Positions 22,827 to 31,553 of a stretch of DNA of 33,113 bases are shown in pieces. Origin of the DNA: Clostridia bacterium (GTDB lineage Bacteria; Bacillota; Clostridia; Oscillospirales; CAG-272); assembly GCA_017462615.1 (NCBI GenBank), contig JAFTQT010000111.1, positions 1 through 33,113 on the forward strand. The letters are read 5' to 3'. The position numbers and the translations under genes were made by a program. Each line of letters opens with the position of its first letter. The first letter of the stretch is position 1. The notes beneath the pieces are model-generated. The model did no database searches. It saw only the letters and a program-made list of their open reading frames with translations, and had not been told where the DNA came from.

Positions 22827-22870
22827 AAAAAAACCGCTTTGCCATCGTTTCTTGATAGCAAAGCGGCTTT
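22827..22870 (-). terminator. Intrinsic terminator of the SDR gene
   Basis: Read on the minus strand, the arms at 22858-22870 and 22842-22831 (AAAGCCGCTTTGC against GCAAAGCGGTTT, one bulge) are followed by a run of T residues (complement of A at 22833-22827). An outer pairing between GGAATTTC/GTGTGTTTT (22875-22895) and AAAACACAC/AAATTCC (22786-22811) extends the structure. Confidence 0.8.
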
Positions 22871-22932
22871 GTTATGGAATTTCCGTGTGTTTTTGTTCTG
22901 CGCGAATGAAGCAGCCCCTTCCTTTATTCACA

Positions 22933-23736
22933 TCAAGGTCTGAGACCCATGCCGCCTTCCAGCGTCACAGTCTCACCGGACATGAACTTGAAGTCCGGGG
23001 ATGCGAGCTGCACGCATACACGGCCGATATCGTACTCGGAGTGACCGTATCTGCCCATGGGAGGCATATGCACGTTGGCCTTGAAGGCCTCGGGATAAGC
23101 CTTTTCAAACTGCTCCAGCTGAGCAGTCCAGGCAAGAGGGCAAACCACGTTGACGTTGATGCCGTCGGGGCCCCACTCGTTGGCGGCTACGCGGGAAAGA
23201 CCGCGAATGCCCTCCTTGGCGGCGGCGTAGGAGCACTGACCCTTGTTGCCGAAAAGACCCGCGCCGGAGGCGAAGTTGATGACGCTGCCCTTGGTCTCCT
23301 TGAGGTAGGGGTAGCAGGCCTTCATGTAGTAGAAGGCGGAGTAAAGGCCGGAGAACATGGCCAGGTTAAACTGGTCGGTGGTGTGAGTGGCGAGAGGCAC
23401 GCCGGAGGCAGAGGCTTGGGCGTTGTTGATCAGCACGTCGATGCGGCCGAATTCCTTGACGGTCTCCTCGATGACGTGGTTAACCACAGCCTCGTTGTCA
23501 GCGCCGGCGTTCACGTCGGCCTGCACGGCCAGCACCTTGATGCCGTAAAGGCGCTCTAGCTCCTCCTTGGCGTCCAGCAGCTTCTGCATATTGCGTCCGG
23601 TAATGACGAGGTTTGCGCCCTCCTTGGCGTAAGCGATGGCAATGCCGTAGCCGATGGAGCCGGCAGAGCCGTCCTCCAGGGGAGTGGGACGACCGCCACC
23701 GGTGATGATGGCAACCTTACCTTTCAAAAAGCTCAT
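22933..23736 (-). CDS. Short-chain dehydrogenase/reductase (SDR) family oxidoreductase
   Basis: 267 residues from the ATG at 23736 with GGAGAT just upstream; a longer frame to 23811 crosses the promoter. The Rossmann start KVAIITGGG is followed by an unusual insertion (RPTPLEDGSAG) before SIGYGIAIAYAKEG, so the glycine-rich loop is longer than the classical TGxxxGxG. NNAQ replaces NNAG at about residue 98. The catalytic triad is intact: Ser in NFASGAG, then YAAAKEG with Tyr and Lys. An ADVN segment follows strand 3, and the acidic/basic cofactor selector after strand 2 is TGRN, which suggests NADP(H). Substrate is unknown; steroid, sugar or acyl ketones are all possible. The gene has a perfect promoter and its own terminator. 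Confidence 0.9.
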   Translation of the reverse strand: MSFLKGKVAIITGGGRPTPLEDGSAGSIGYGIAIAYAKEGANLVITGRNMQKLLDAKEELERLYGIKVLAVQADVNAGADNEAVVNHVIEETVKEFGRIDVLINNAQASASGVPLATHTTDQFNLAMFSGLYSAFYYMKACYPYLKETKGSVINFASGAGLFGNKGQCSYAAAKEGIRGLSRVAANEWGPDGINVNVVCPLAWTAQLEQFEKAYPEAFKANVHMPPMGRYGHSEYDIGRVCVQLASPDFKFMSGETVTLEGGMGLRP

Positions 23737-23782
23737 TTTGAGATCTCCTTTCGATTTGCGATCTAAAAATTGATACAATTTT

Positions 23783-23811
23783 ATTATAAGACTTTTGGAG
23801 AAAGTTGTCAA
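23783..23811 (-). promoter_or_regulatory. Consensus sigma-A promoter of the SDR gene
   Basis: On the minus strand TTGACA (23811-23806), 17 bases, TATAAT (23788-23783), a perfect match to consensus and spacing, 46 bases ahead of the ATG at 23736. This predicts strong expression unless repressed. No clear terminator separates it from the end of the glycogen operon at 23833. Confidence 0.9.
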
Positions 23812-23832
23812 GAGGGGGGAAAAATGATTTTC

Positions 23833-24171
23833 TCACCGATAATATACGTAATATACCACCACGGTGCGGACGCGCCCGTCGTGCTCCAAATCGGGGGCGG
23901 TAATGACCACGCCGTCCTTGGAAAGCAGCTCCGCCGCTTCCATATCCGCGATCTTACAGCGCATCAGCACGTCGGCGGAGGCAAAAACGAGGAGCTCGTC
24001 CCCCTTGATATTGAGACCGCCGGAGCGTCCGATGACCTCATCCACGTTGTCAATGCGCTCGGTCACGTATTTCACGTGATGGCCGCAAATGCGCTTCGCC
24101 ATATCCATGCGATAGCGGGGGCTGTTTGGATTTTTGCTCTTGGTAAAATGCTCAAATACACGACGAAGCAT
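23833..24171 (-). CDS. Conserved-looking hypothetical protein at the end of the glycogen operon
   Basis: 112 residues starting MLRRVFEHFTKSKNPNSPRYRMDMAKRICGHH. The sequence shows a basic N-terminal helix, then a beta-rich part (VKYVTERIDNVDEVIGRSGGLNIKGDELLVFAS) and an end rich in Val and Tyr. No membrane segment, no metal motif, no family I recognise. The start codon overlaps the GH13 stop codon by one base (TAATG), so it is translated by coupling with that gene and expressed with the glycogen operon. Codon use matches its neighbours. It could be a small regulatory or accessory protein; no function is claimed. Confidence 0.72.
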   Translation of the reverse strand: MLRRVFEHFTKSKNPNSPRYRMDMAKRICGHHVKYVTERIDNVDEVIGRSGGLNIKGDELLVFASADVLMRCKIADMEAAELLSKDGVVITAPDLEHDGRVRTVVVYYVYYR

Positions 24172-26069
24172 TATGTGATCCTCCAGATGTGAAACGACAT
24201 ATTTTGCAAAAGGACGGTGGGCGGTGTGGGTTTTCCGGTCAGCAGGTCAACGGCACGCCCCCTCGGCAGCGTGAAGGGGAAGGGCGCCTCCCCCCGATTG
24301 GCCGCCACCACGACGTGACCGCTTTCGCTTTTCCGTTCAAAGGCGATGGCGTGATCGGTTTCGGCAAGAATGCGGAAATCACCGTCGGCAAATACGGGAT
24401 TCTCGCACCGTATGCGCCCGAGTTTACGATAAAAGGCCAGCAGAGACTTGTCCTCGCGCCCCCAAGGATAGGGGCGGCGGCAGAAGGGATCGTGATAGCC
24501 CTCCATGCCCGCCTCGTCGCCGTAATACAGCGACGGCACGCCGAAGACCGTGTATTGCAGCGCCGCCGCCATTTTCAGCAGCGCCGTAGCGCGCCGCCGT
24601 TCCGTTTTGCTCATGCGTGCCGTCCGCAGCTCAGCGTTGGTGCGACTGCCGTCGTCGGGACGGTCACCCAGCACGGTGAGAATACGCTCGGTATCGTGGG
24701 TGGAGAGAATGTTCATGAGGCTGTGGCAAACGGCAGTGGGGTAGGAGCCCCACAATTCCCGCAGAACCGAGGTAAGGGCGGCGGCATCGCCCTCCCGCAC
24801 GAAGGAGATCACGCCCCGTCTGAGGGGATAATTCATGACGCTGTCCAGCTGCCTGCCCTGGAAATAGCGGCGACGGCGACCGTAGGCGATCTTATCCGCC
24901 GCATTCTCCCACACCTCACCCAGCACCACGCCCTCGCCGTCGGTGGCGTTTTTCACCCGCAGGCGCAGCTCGTCGAGAAAGGCGTTGGGCAGCTCGTCTG
25001 CCACGTCCAGCCGCCAGCCCATGACGCCCATCCGGGTGTATCGGTCAATGATGCCGCCCTCCCCCACGAAGTACCGATGCACGTCGGGGTGGGCAAGGCG
25101 AAGCTTGGGGAGGATCGGGATATCCCACCAACACTCGTAGGTGTGAGGATATTCCCGGAAATAATACCATTGATAATAGGGAGAAAGCACCGATTGGGCG
25201 GCGCCCAGGCTCCGGTAGTTCCCTTTTGCGTTGAAGTAACGGCTGTCGTCTCCGGTATGGTTGAAAACGCCGTCCAGCATCACGTCGATATTCCGTTCCC
25301 TGCAGGCGTCGATCAGCGCCCGCAGCGCCGCCTCGCCGCCAAACTGGGGATCCACGGTCTCATAATCACCGGTGTCGTACTTATGGTTGGAGACCGACTT
25401 GAAAATGGGGCTTAAGTAGAGAACCCCCACGCCAAGGGAGGCGAGGTGATCCAGCTTGTCGATAATACCCCAGAGGGTGCCGCCGAAAAACTCGGTATTG
25501 GGCACGGGCGCGCCAGGATAGGCGCCGAACTGCTCGATCTCCTCATGCCAATTTTCGTGATAGACCGCCCCCGCAGGCCGCTCGCCCTTACCGGGCGCGA
25601 AGCGATCCACAAAGGCGTGGTACATCACCCGCCCGCGAAAGCGGCGGGGCGTGTCGTAATCATCCTCCGACACCAGCAGCCGGAAGCGGCCGGCGCTATG
25701 GGGGGAAAGGGTGAAGGTGACATTGTCGGAGGTGCTGGTAAAGAGGGTATCCGGCCCCCGCAGAAACAGAAATTCGTAGTAAAAAAGTCCTGCCTCCGCC
25801 TTTCCGCACAGCGCCGCCAGGGAAAGCGTCAGCGTATAGGTATCCACGCCCAGGTCACTACCCGCAAAGGCCAGAGGGTAGTCCGCGTCCTCTCCCCCGT
25901 CGGGGGCGAGGCGCAGCACCACCGCCGCAGCTCCCAGGGTGCGGGGCACCTCTACGGAAAGCTGCAGCACGTCACGGTGAAGGAACGCTCCCTGTAGGGA
26001 AACGTCCTCACCGCCCACGCTTTTCCGAATGGTGGGCAGCGCCGTGGGCAAGGGTCTTTTGATCAGCAT
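24171..26069 (-). CDS. Glycoside hydrolase family 13, neopullulanase/cyclomaltodextrinase-like
   Basis: 632 residues, no signal peptide, so cytosolic. Residues 1-150 form a beta-rich N-terminal domain, followed by FRGRVMYHAFVDRF, the entry of the GH13 barrel. The four GH13 regions are visible: DGVFNHTG (about 267), GWRLDVADE with the nucleophile Asp (about 350), LGEVWENA with the acid/base Glu (about 385), and LSTHDTER (about 453). A C-terminal beta domain ends the protein. The arrangement suits an alpha-glucan hydrolase acting on maltodextrins or glycogen limit ends. It is not a branching enzyme: length and region spacing fit the neopullulanase group. The start overlaps the glgP stop by one base (TAATG), so it works together with phosphorylase in glycogen breakdown. 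Confidence 0.9.
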   Translation of the reverse strand: MLIKRPLPTALPTIRKSVGGEDVSLQGAFLHRDVLQLSVEVPRTLGAAAVVLRLAPDGGEDADYPLAFAGSDLGVDTYTLTLSLAALCGKAEAGLFYYEFLFLRGPDTLFTSTSDNVTFTLSPHSAGRFRLLVSEDDYDTPRRFRGRVMYHAFVDRFAPGKGERPAGAVYHENWHEEIEQFGAYPGAPVPNTEFFGGTLWGIIDKLDHLASLGVGVLYLSPIFKSVSNHKYDTGDYETVDPQFGGEAALRALIDACRERNIDVMLDGVFNHTGDDSRYFNAKGNYRSLGAAQSVLSPYYQWYYFREYPHTYECWWDIPILPKLRLAHPDVHRYFVGEGGIIDRYTRMGVMGWRLDVADELPNAFLDELRLRVKNATDGEGVVLGEVWENAADKIAYGRRRRYFQGRQLDSVMNYPLRRGVISFVREGDAAALTSVLRELWGSYPTAVCHSLMNILSTHDTERILTVLGDRPDDGSRTNAELRTARMSKTERRRATALLKMAAALQYTVFGVPSLYYGDEAGMEGYHDPFCRRPYPWGREDKSLLAFYRKLGRIRCENPVFADGDFRILAETDHAIAFERKSESGHVVVAANRGEAPFPFTLPRGRAVDLLTGKPTPPTVLLQNMSFHIWRIT

Positions 26070-28501
26070 TATTTGTTCTCCGCAAGGCTCTGCAGACCCC
26101 AGATGCGCTCCGCGTACTCGCGGATGCTGCGGTCTGCGGCAAAGTGGCCGGCGGCAGCGATATTGGCAAGGGACATCCGATTCCAGCGCTGCTTGTCGGC
26201 ATAGGCGGCAAGGGCATCCTGATGGGCTCTGTAGTAGGATTCAAAATCCGCCAGGCACAGGTAGGGATCGGGCACACCGTAGCCTGCCAGCAGGTAGGTG
26301 GCAATATCGGCAAAGGATTCGCCGGCAAAGCCCACGTTCAGATAGTTGACGATACGGGCAAGGCGCTCGTTGTTGGCATAGTAGAGGGCGGAGTTGTAGC
26401 CCTTCTGCCACAGCTCCTCCACCTCGGGGGCGGTGAGGCCGAAAATGAACATGTTCTCGGCGCCCGCTGCAGCCTGCATCTCCACGTTGGCACCGTCCAG
26501 GGTACCAAGGGTCAGGGCACCGTTGATCATCAGCTTCATGCAGCCGGTGCCGCTGGCCTCCTTGCCGGCCATGGAGATCTGCTCGCTGATCTCGGCGGCT
26601 GGAACCAGGATCTCTGCGGTGCTGACGTTGTAATCCTCCAGGAATACCACCCGCAGCTTTTCAGCAATGCGGGGATGGGATTCGATATCCTTTGCGATCA
26701 TGCAAAGCAGCTTGATGATGCGCTTGGCCATGGCGTAGCCGGGGGCGGCCTTGGCACCGAAAATGAAGGTCTGGGGCTGCATCTCCAGGTTGGGGTTATC
26801 CTTCAGATCGAGGTAAATACCGATGATGTTCAGGGCGTTGAGCAGCTGGCGCTTGTATTCGTGCAGGCGCTTGATCTGCACGTCGAAGATCGCGCTTGTA
26901 TCCAGCACGATACCGGTCTTTTTGGCAAGATGATTGGCAAAGCGCTCCTTGTTTTGGTGCTTGATCTCCCCAAGACGGGCAAGCACGGCGGGATCGTCGG
27001 CATATTTGCGGAATTCCTGCAGCGTTTCGGGGTTTTTGCGGTACCCTTCCCCGATGCACTCGTCAAGGAGAGAGGCGAGGGCGGGGTTGGAATACACAAG
27101 CCAACGACGGTGGGCAATACCGTTGGTCACGTTGGTGAAGCGCTGCGGCCACATCCGATAAAAGTCCTTGAAAACGGTTTCGGTGAGAATATCGGAGTGG
27201 AGCTTGGATACGCCGTTGACGGTATGAGAGGCGATCACGGAAAGGTTGGCCATACGCACCTGGCCATAGGCGATGACGCTCATATCGCTGATGCGCTTCC
27301 AGTTGCCGGGGTAAAATTCCCAAGCCGCCTTGCAGAAGCGCTCGTTGATCTCCTTGAGGATCATGTGCATACGGGGAAGTCTGAGGGCAAAGAGATCCTC
27401 GTTCCAGGTCTCCAGCGCCTCGGGCATGACCGTATGGTTGGTATAGGAAACGGTACGGGTCACGATGTCCCACGCCTTATCCCAGGAGAAGTAATACTCA
27501 TCCAGCATGATACGCATCAGCTCGGGGATACAAAGGGCGGGGTGGGTATCGTTGATGTGGATGGCCACCTTGTCGGGCAGGTTATCCAGCGTGCCGTAAA
27601 CGGCCATGTGGTCGCGGATGATGCTCTGACAGGAGGCGGAAACAAGGAAATACTGCTGAGACAGGCGCAGGAGCTTGCCCTCGGGATGGTTATCGGAGGG
27701 ATACAGCACCTTGGCAATGATATCGGCAGCATTGCTCTGCTGCATGGCACGGGCGTACTGCCCCTGGGAGAACAGTCCCATGTTGAAATTCTGAATATCC
27801 CGCGCGCGCCACAGGCGAAGCTGGGAGGCAGCGTCGCTGTCGGCACCCGAGATCATCATATCGTAGGGCACAGCCTCCATTTCCTCGCCGCCCTCGTAGC
27901 TGATCTCCAGCCGTCCGTAGCGCCACTCCTCCTTTACGCGGCCGCAGAAGCGAACCTTGTAGATGCGGTCGGTGCGGGGGGCAAGCCAGACCTCGCCGCC
28001 GGGGAGCCACACGTCGGGCAGCTCAATTTGCATACCGTCCACGATCATCTGCTTGAAGAGGCCGTACTCGTAGCAGAGCGAAAAGCCCGTTGCAGGGTAG
28101 TCAAGAGAGGAGAGCGAATCCATAAAGCAGGCGGCAAGACGGCCAAGACCGCCGTTACCGAGGCCCGCATCGGGCTCGCACTCGTAAAGCTCCTCGAGAT
28201 CGCAGCCGAGATCGGCAAGCGCCGCGCGGTAGGTCTCCTGCAGGCCCAGGTTGCCGAGATTGGTCTTCAGCGACCTGCCAAGCAGGAATTCCATACACAT
28301 ATAATATACGCGCTTCGCGCCCTGCCGATTGACCTTGTTGCGAAACTCGCTGCGCTTTTCGGTGAGAATATCCTTCACGGTGATGGCGGCAGCCTTATAG
28401 AGCTGCTCTCTTGTGGCCTCCGCAGGATTGCATCCGAAATGGCGGGAGAGCTTTTCCTTGATACTTCTTTTGACTTCGTTTGCATTGGGCTTGTAATTCA
28501 T
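26069..28501 (-). CDS. glgP: Glycogen/alpha-glucan phosphorylase
   Basis: 810 residues, normal for the GT35 family. It releases glucose 1-phosphate from alpha-1,4-glucan ends using phosphate and pyridoxal phosphate. Motifs: VYYMCMEFLLGRSLKTNLGN near residue 67, AGLGNGGLGRLAACFMDS near 110, HINDTHPAL near 318, QIKRLHEYKRQLLN near 545, and the cofactor site EASGTGCMKLMINGALT near 645-660 with the PLP lysine. The usual Asn before Met in that motif is Cys here. The ATG at 28501 has GGAGG upstream. It is the fourth gene of glgC-glgD-glgA-glgP and lies 31 bases after glgA. Confidence 0.97.
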   Translation of the reverse strand: MNYKPNANEVKRSIKEKLSRHFGCNPAEATREQLYKAAAITVKDILTEKRSEFRNKVNRQGAKRVYYMCMEFLLGRSLKTNLGNLGLQETYRAALADLGCDLEELYECEPDAGLGNGGLGRLAACFMDSLSSLDYPATGFSLCYEYGLFKQMIVDGMQIELPDVWLPGGEVWLAPRTDRIYKVRFCGRVKEEWRYGRLEISYEGGEEMEAVPYDMMISGADSDAASQLRLWRARDIQNFNMGLFSQGQYARAMQQSNAADIIAKVLYPSDNHPEGKLLRLSQQYFLVSASCQSIIRDHMAVYGTLDNLPDKVAIHINDTHPALCIPELMRIMLDEYYFSWDKAWDIVTRTVSYTNHTVMPEALETWNEDLFALRLPRMHMILKEINERFCKAAWEFYPGNWKRISDMSVIAYGQVRMANLSVIASHTVNGVSKLHSDILTETVFKDFYRMWPQRFTNVTNGIAHRRWLVYSNPALASLLDECIGEGYRKNPETLQEFRKYADDPAVLARLGEIKHQNKERFANHLAKKTGIVLDTSAIFDVQIKRLHEYKRQLLNALNIIGIYLDLKDNPNLEMQPQTFIFGAKAAPGYAMAKRIIKLLCMIAKDIESHPRIAEKLRVVFLEDYNVSTAEILVPAAEISEQISMAGKEASGTGCMKLMINGALTLGTLDGANVEMQAAAGAENMFIFGLTAPEVEELWQKGYNSALYYANNERLARIVNYLNVGFAGESFADIATYLLAGYGVPDPYLCLADFESYYRAHQDALAAYADKQRWNRMSLANIAAAGHFAADRSIREYAERIWGLQSLAENK

Positions 28502-28532
28502 AGCTTATTTCCTCCAAAAATTGTATATGGTA

Positions 28533-29972
28533 TTATCCATTCAGCTTGCTGTACATTTCACAGTAGCTCCGTGCCGACTGCTGCCAGGAGAAATCGGTAC
28601 GCATGATCTTGCCGATGAGCTTATGGCGGCGCTCGGCATCGCGCCAAAGGGTGACGGCGGAAAGGATGCAGTTGAGAAGCTCGTTTCCGCTGTAGCCGGC
28701 AAAGGTGAAGCCGTTGCCGAGAATGCGACCCTTATCCTCCCAGTAGCCCTTGATGGAATCAAAGAGACCGCCGGTCTCGCGCACCACGGGAATGGCGCCG
28801 TAGCGAGAGCAGATCATCTGGGCAAGGCCGCAGGGCTCGGTCTTTGAGGGCATGAGAAAGATATCGGCGGCGGCGTAGATCTCCTTGGCAAGGTCTCTGT
28901 CGTAGCGCATCAGCGCCCGCACCTTGTCGGGGAAGCGGTGCTCCAGCTCCGTAAAAAAGGTCTCGTAGGACTCGTCGCCCCTGCCCAGCACCACCAGCTG
29001 CACGTCATTGTTGCCAACCAGATTTGCGGCGATCTCCGCAATGATATCAAGCCCCTTGTGGGCCACAAGGCGCGAAATGATGGCAAGCATGGGCACGTCA
29101 CGCCCCACGGGAAGCCCCAGGGCGCTTTGCAGCGCCAGCTTGTTTTCGGGCTTTTGCTCGCGGGTGCGCCAGCTATAGCGCACGGGGATGACCGTATCCT
29201 TGGCGGGATTGTAGTAGCTATAGTCAATACCGTTGAGGATGCCACAGAGCTTGTGGCGATTGTCACGCAAAATACCGTCCAGACCCTTGCCGTACTCGGA
29301 GGTGCAGATCTCCTCCGCATAGCGGGGACTGACGGTGCTGACCGTATCGGCGGAAACGATGGCCGCCTTCATCAGATTGATGCAGCCACCGAAATCCATG
29401 CGCTCGTACTCCTCAAAGCCAAGGCCAAATACGTCGCCAAGGATGCCGAAGTGGTACTGCCCCTGATACTCGATATTATGGATGGTAAATACCGAGCGGA
29501 TCCCCTCGTAGCCGGGCTTTTGCCGATAGAGCGCGGCAAGATAGACCACCGTGAGGGCGGCCTGCCAATCGTGGGCGTGAAGCACGTCGGGGTAAAAATC
29601 AAGCTGCGCCATGGCCTCCATCACGGCCATAGAGTAAAAGGCGAAGCGCTCGCCGTCGTCAAAGGCGCCGTAGAGGGTGTCGCGCTTGAAATAGTACTCA
29701 TTATCAACGAAATAATAAGTAACGCCGTCCTTTTTGAGAGACTTGATGCCGCAGTAAAGCTGCCGCCAGGAAAGATTTACGGTAAAGACCGCCTCCTCCT
29801 TCATTTTGGCGCGCCACTGGTCGGACACCTGCCCGTAGAGGGGCAGTATGACGCGCACGTCGGTATCCGGCTCTGCGGCAAGGGCTGCGGGCAGCGACCC
29901 CAGCACGTCACCGAGACCACCGGTGGCGGCAAAGGGCATGGCCTCCGCGCCTGCAAACAGTATCTTTTTCAT
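28533..29972 (-). CDS. glgA: Glycogen synthase (ADP-glucose dependent)
   Basis: 479-residue GT5 enzyme that adds glucose from ADP-glucose to the growing glucan. The N-terminal ADP-glucose loop reads PFAATGGLGDVLGSLP (residues 13-28); the Lys of the classical KTGGL motif is replaced by Ala. HDWQAAL, FTIHNIEYQG, NGIDYSYYNP and the C-terminal donor-site segment PSKTEPCGLAQMICSRYG followed by VVRETGGL are all present. Translation starts at an ATG with AAGGAG upstream. It is separated from glgD by 434 bases filled with repeat copy 2, while all other genes of the operon are close or overlapping. Confidence 0.97.
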   Translation of the reverse strand: MKKILFAGAEAMPFAATGGLGDVLGSLPAALAAEPDTDVRVILPLYGQVSDQWRAKMKEEAVFTVNLSWRQLYCGIKSLKKDGVTYYFVDNEYYFKRDTLYGAFDDGERFAFYSMAVMEAMAQLDFYPDVLHAHDWQAALTVVYLAALYRQKPGYEGIRSVFTIHNIEYQGQYHFGILGDVFGLGFEEYERMDFGGCINLMKAAIVSADTVSTVSPRYAEEICTSEYGKGLDGILRDNRHKLCGILNGIDYSYYNPAKDTVIPVRYSWRTREQKPENKLALQSALGLPVGRDVPMLAIISRLVAHKGLDIIAEIAANLVGNNDVQLVVLGRGDESYETFFTELEHRFPDKVRALMRYDRDLAKEIYAAADIFLMPSKTEPCGLAQMICSRYGAIPVVRETGGLFDSIKGYWEDKGRILGNGFTFAGYSGNELLNCILSAVTLWRDAERRHKLIGKIMRTDFSWQQSARSYCEMYSKLNG

Positions 29973-30036
29973 TGTATTCTCCTTTTTTCATTTGGTTGCG
30001 ATTTTGATGCGAGGTTGATTTCGTGGCATAAGGGTG

Positions 30037-30390
30037 CAAATTTTGATTTATCGCTTTGTTCGCGCAAGCTTTTTCGGGAAGTTTTAGTCAAGTTTTTTCA
30101 AAAACTTGCGGGGCATGGGGCAGAGCCCCATACAGGGCATTTCTCTTTTGTTAGCTTTTCTCTTTGTGCCTCTGGTGTCAAAGAGAAAAGCGGGCAAGAA
30201 ATTTGCAAACGCCAAATGGCTGTAGCCACAGGGCCTTTCAGAGTCCGTAGCCACTTTTTCTTTGCAGGTGTGAGCCGCAAAGAAAAAGTTATCAAAAAGA
30301 AACGGCGTTTTTTTGTGGGCGCTGCCCACACCCGCCAACTTTTGGAAAAAGTTGGATCAAAACTTTCAGACGGGGTTGTGCGAACAGAGC
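30037..30390. repeat. Dispersed intergenic palindromic repeat, copy 2, inside the glg operon
   Basis: This occupies most of the glgA-glgD gap (29973-30406) and matches copy 1 (112-503) in the same orientation. It retains both ends: left terminal repeat 30053-30067 (GCTTTGTTCGCGCAA) and right 30376-30390 (TTGTGCGAACAGAGC), complementary with two mismatches. The right end is the exact complement of copy 1's left end (128-142). The inner hairpins of copy 1 are conserved: C/GTATGGGGC-type stem near 30111-30131, TTTTCTCTTTG stem near 30155-30189, CTTTTTCTTTGC stem near 30253-30289, GTGGGC stem near 30315-30330. It lacks the 45-base block near 408-452 of copy 1. It probably forms part of the glg transcript. 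Confidence 0.85.
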
Positions 30391-30391
30391 T

Positions 30392-30406
30392 GCGCCCTCC
30401 GGGCGC
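30392..30406 (-). other. Small G/C hairpin directly after glgD stop
   Basis: GCGCCC-TCC-GGGCGC, a perfect 6-bp stem immediately behind the glgD stop codon and next to the right end of repeat copy 2. There is no T-run, so it is not a normal terminator; it could protect the glgD end of a processed transcript. Confidence 0.55.
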
Positions 30407-31540
30407 TTACACCATCACGCCCTTGCCGATATAGAAGGGCATGGTCTCGTGGCCGCAAAGCTCGCGGCCATCCTTGATCACCACGTTCTTGTCGGTAATG
30501 ACGCAGGAAAGCCGTACGTTCTCGCCGGTGAGGGTATCCTGCATCAGAATGGAATTCTTCACGGTAGTTCCCTTGCCTACCTTCACGCCACGGAAGAGGA
30601 TAGAGTTCTCCACCTTGCCCTCAATGATGCAATCGTCGGCAATGAGGGAGTTTTTCACCTCAGCCTCGGGGGCGTAACGGGTGGGAGCAGAGTTTCTCAC
30701 CTTGGTGAAGATGGGCTGGCTGCGACGGTAGAAGAGATTAACGCGGGCATCGTGATCAAGCAGTCGCATGGAGCAGCGGAAGTAGCTCTCCAGCGAATTC
30801 ACACGGCCAAAGAAGCCGTCGTAATGGTGGGCGTAGAATTTATCTGCGGAAAGATGCCGCAAAATCACGTCCTTATAAAAGCTCTTGTGGCCGTGGGAGA
30901 TGGCCTCGGTGAGCACGCGCTGGAGATAGGTGCGGTTCACAAGCCAGATGTCGGCGCAGACCGTCACCTTGCCCTCCTCGCCGCTGTATTCGGCAATATC
31001 GGTCACGCGGCCGTCGGCATTCACGGTGGGCACCTCGGCGTGGTTGTCCAGCGTCTGCACGGCGGTATCCACCGTGGTGGTGACCATGGTGAAATCCGCG
31101 CCTCTTGCCTGATGGCTCTCCATCACGGCCTGCAGATCTACGTTACAAATCACGTCGCAATCCGCAAGGATCAGCACGTCCTCGTTGCAGCGGTCAATGA
31201 AATTACGGGCGTTGATCAGCGCATCCAGACGGGTGGCGCTGTCGCGGCCGGAAAGGGCGCTGTCATAGGCGGTGATAAAGGGCGGGAGGATCTTGATACC
31301 GCCGTTGCGGCGCGCCAGATCCCAGTCCTTACCGTTACCGATATGGTCAATGAGGGAGCGATAATTATCGTGGGTCAGCACGCCCACCTTGGCGATCCCC
31401 GCGTTGACCATGCTGGAAAGGGGGAAGTCGATGAGGCGATAGCGTCCTGCAAAGGGAATACTGGCCATGGTGCGGCGGCCGGTCAGCTCCGGCACGGTGG
31501 CATCATGAATATTGGCAAAAATAAGTCCTGCTGCTGTCAT
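30407..31540 (-). CDS. glgD: Glucose-1-phosphate adenylyltransferase GlgD subunit
   Basis: 377 residues, homologous to GlgC over its length: AGRYRLIDFPLSSMVNAG near residue 31, VGVLTHDNYRSLIDHIGNG, and a C-terminal left-handed beta-helix (KNSLIADDCIIEGKVENSIL). The N-terminal pyrophosphorylase loop GGxGxRL of catalytic subunits is missing and reads FANIHDATVPELTGRR, as in Firmicute GlgD. In Bacillus and Streptococcus relatives GlgD modulates and activates the GlgC/GlgD complex rather than acting alone. It follows glgC by 13 bases with its own AAGGAGG site. It is the last gene before the repeat that splits the operon. Confidence 0.95.
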   Translation of the reverse strand: MTAAGLIFANIHDATVPELTGRRTMASIPFAGRYRLIDFPLSSMVNAGIAKVGVLTHDNYRSLIDHIGNGKDWDLARRNGGIKILPPFITAYDSALSGRDSATRLDALINARNFIDRCNEDVLILADCDVICNVDLQAVMESHQARGADFTMVTTTVDTAVQTLDNHAEVPTVNADGRVTDIAEYSGEEGKVTVCADIWLVNRTYLQRVLTEAISHGHKSFYKDVILRHLSADKFYAHHYDGFFGRVNSLESYFRCSMRLLDHDARVNLFYRRSQPIFTKVRNSAPTRYAPEAEVKNSLIADDCIIEGKVENSILFRGVKVGKGTTVKNSILMQDTLTGENVRLSCVITDKNVVIKDGRELCGHETMPFYIGKGVMV

Positions 31541-31553
31541 ATCGGTATCCTCC

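Noticed and set aside
24171-26069. GH13 gene considered as glgB
   Set aside because: The domain order and region spacing fit the neopullulanase/cyclomaltodextrinase group, and the typical GlgB N-terminal CBM48 start and sequence around the active site are not seen.
26144-28606. 820-residue plus-strand frame opposite glgP, and a 678-residue one at 9909-11945
   Set aside because: These mirror the codon bias of the real genes on the other strand, lack ribosome sites and show no recognisable domains.
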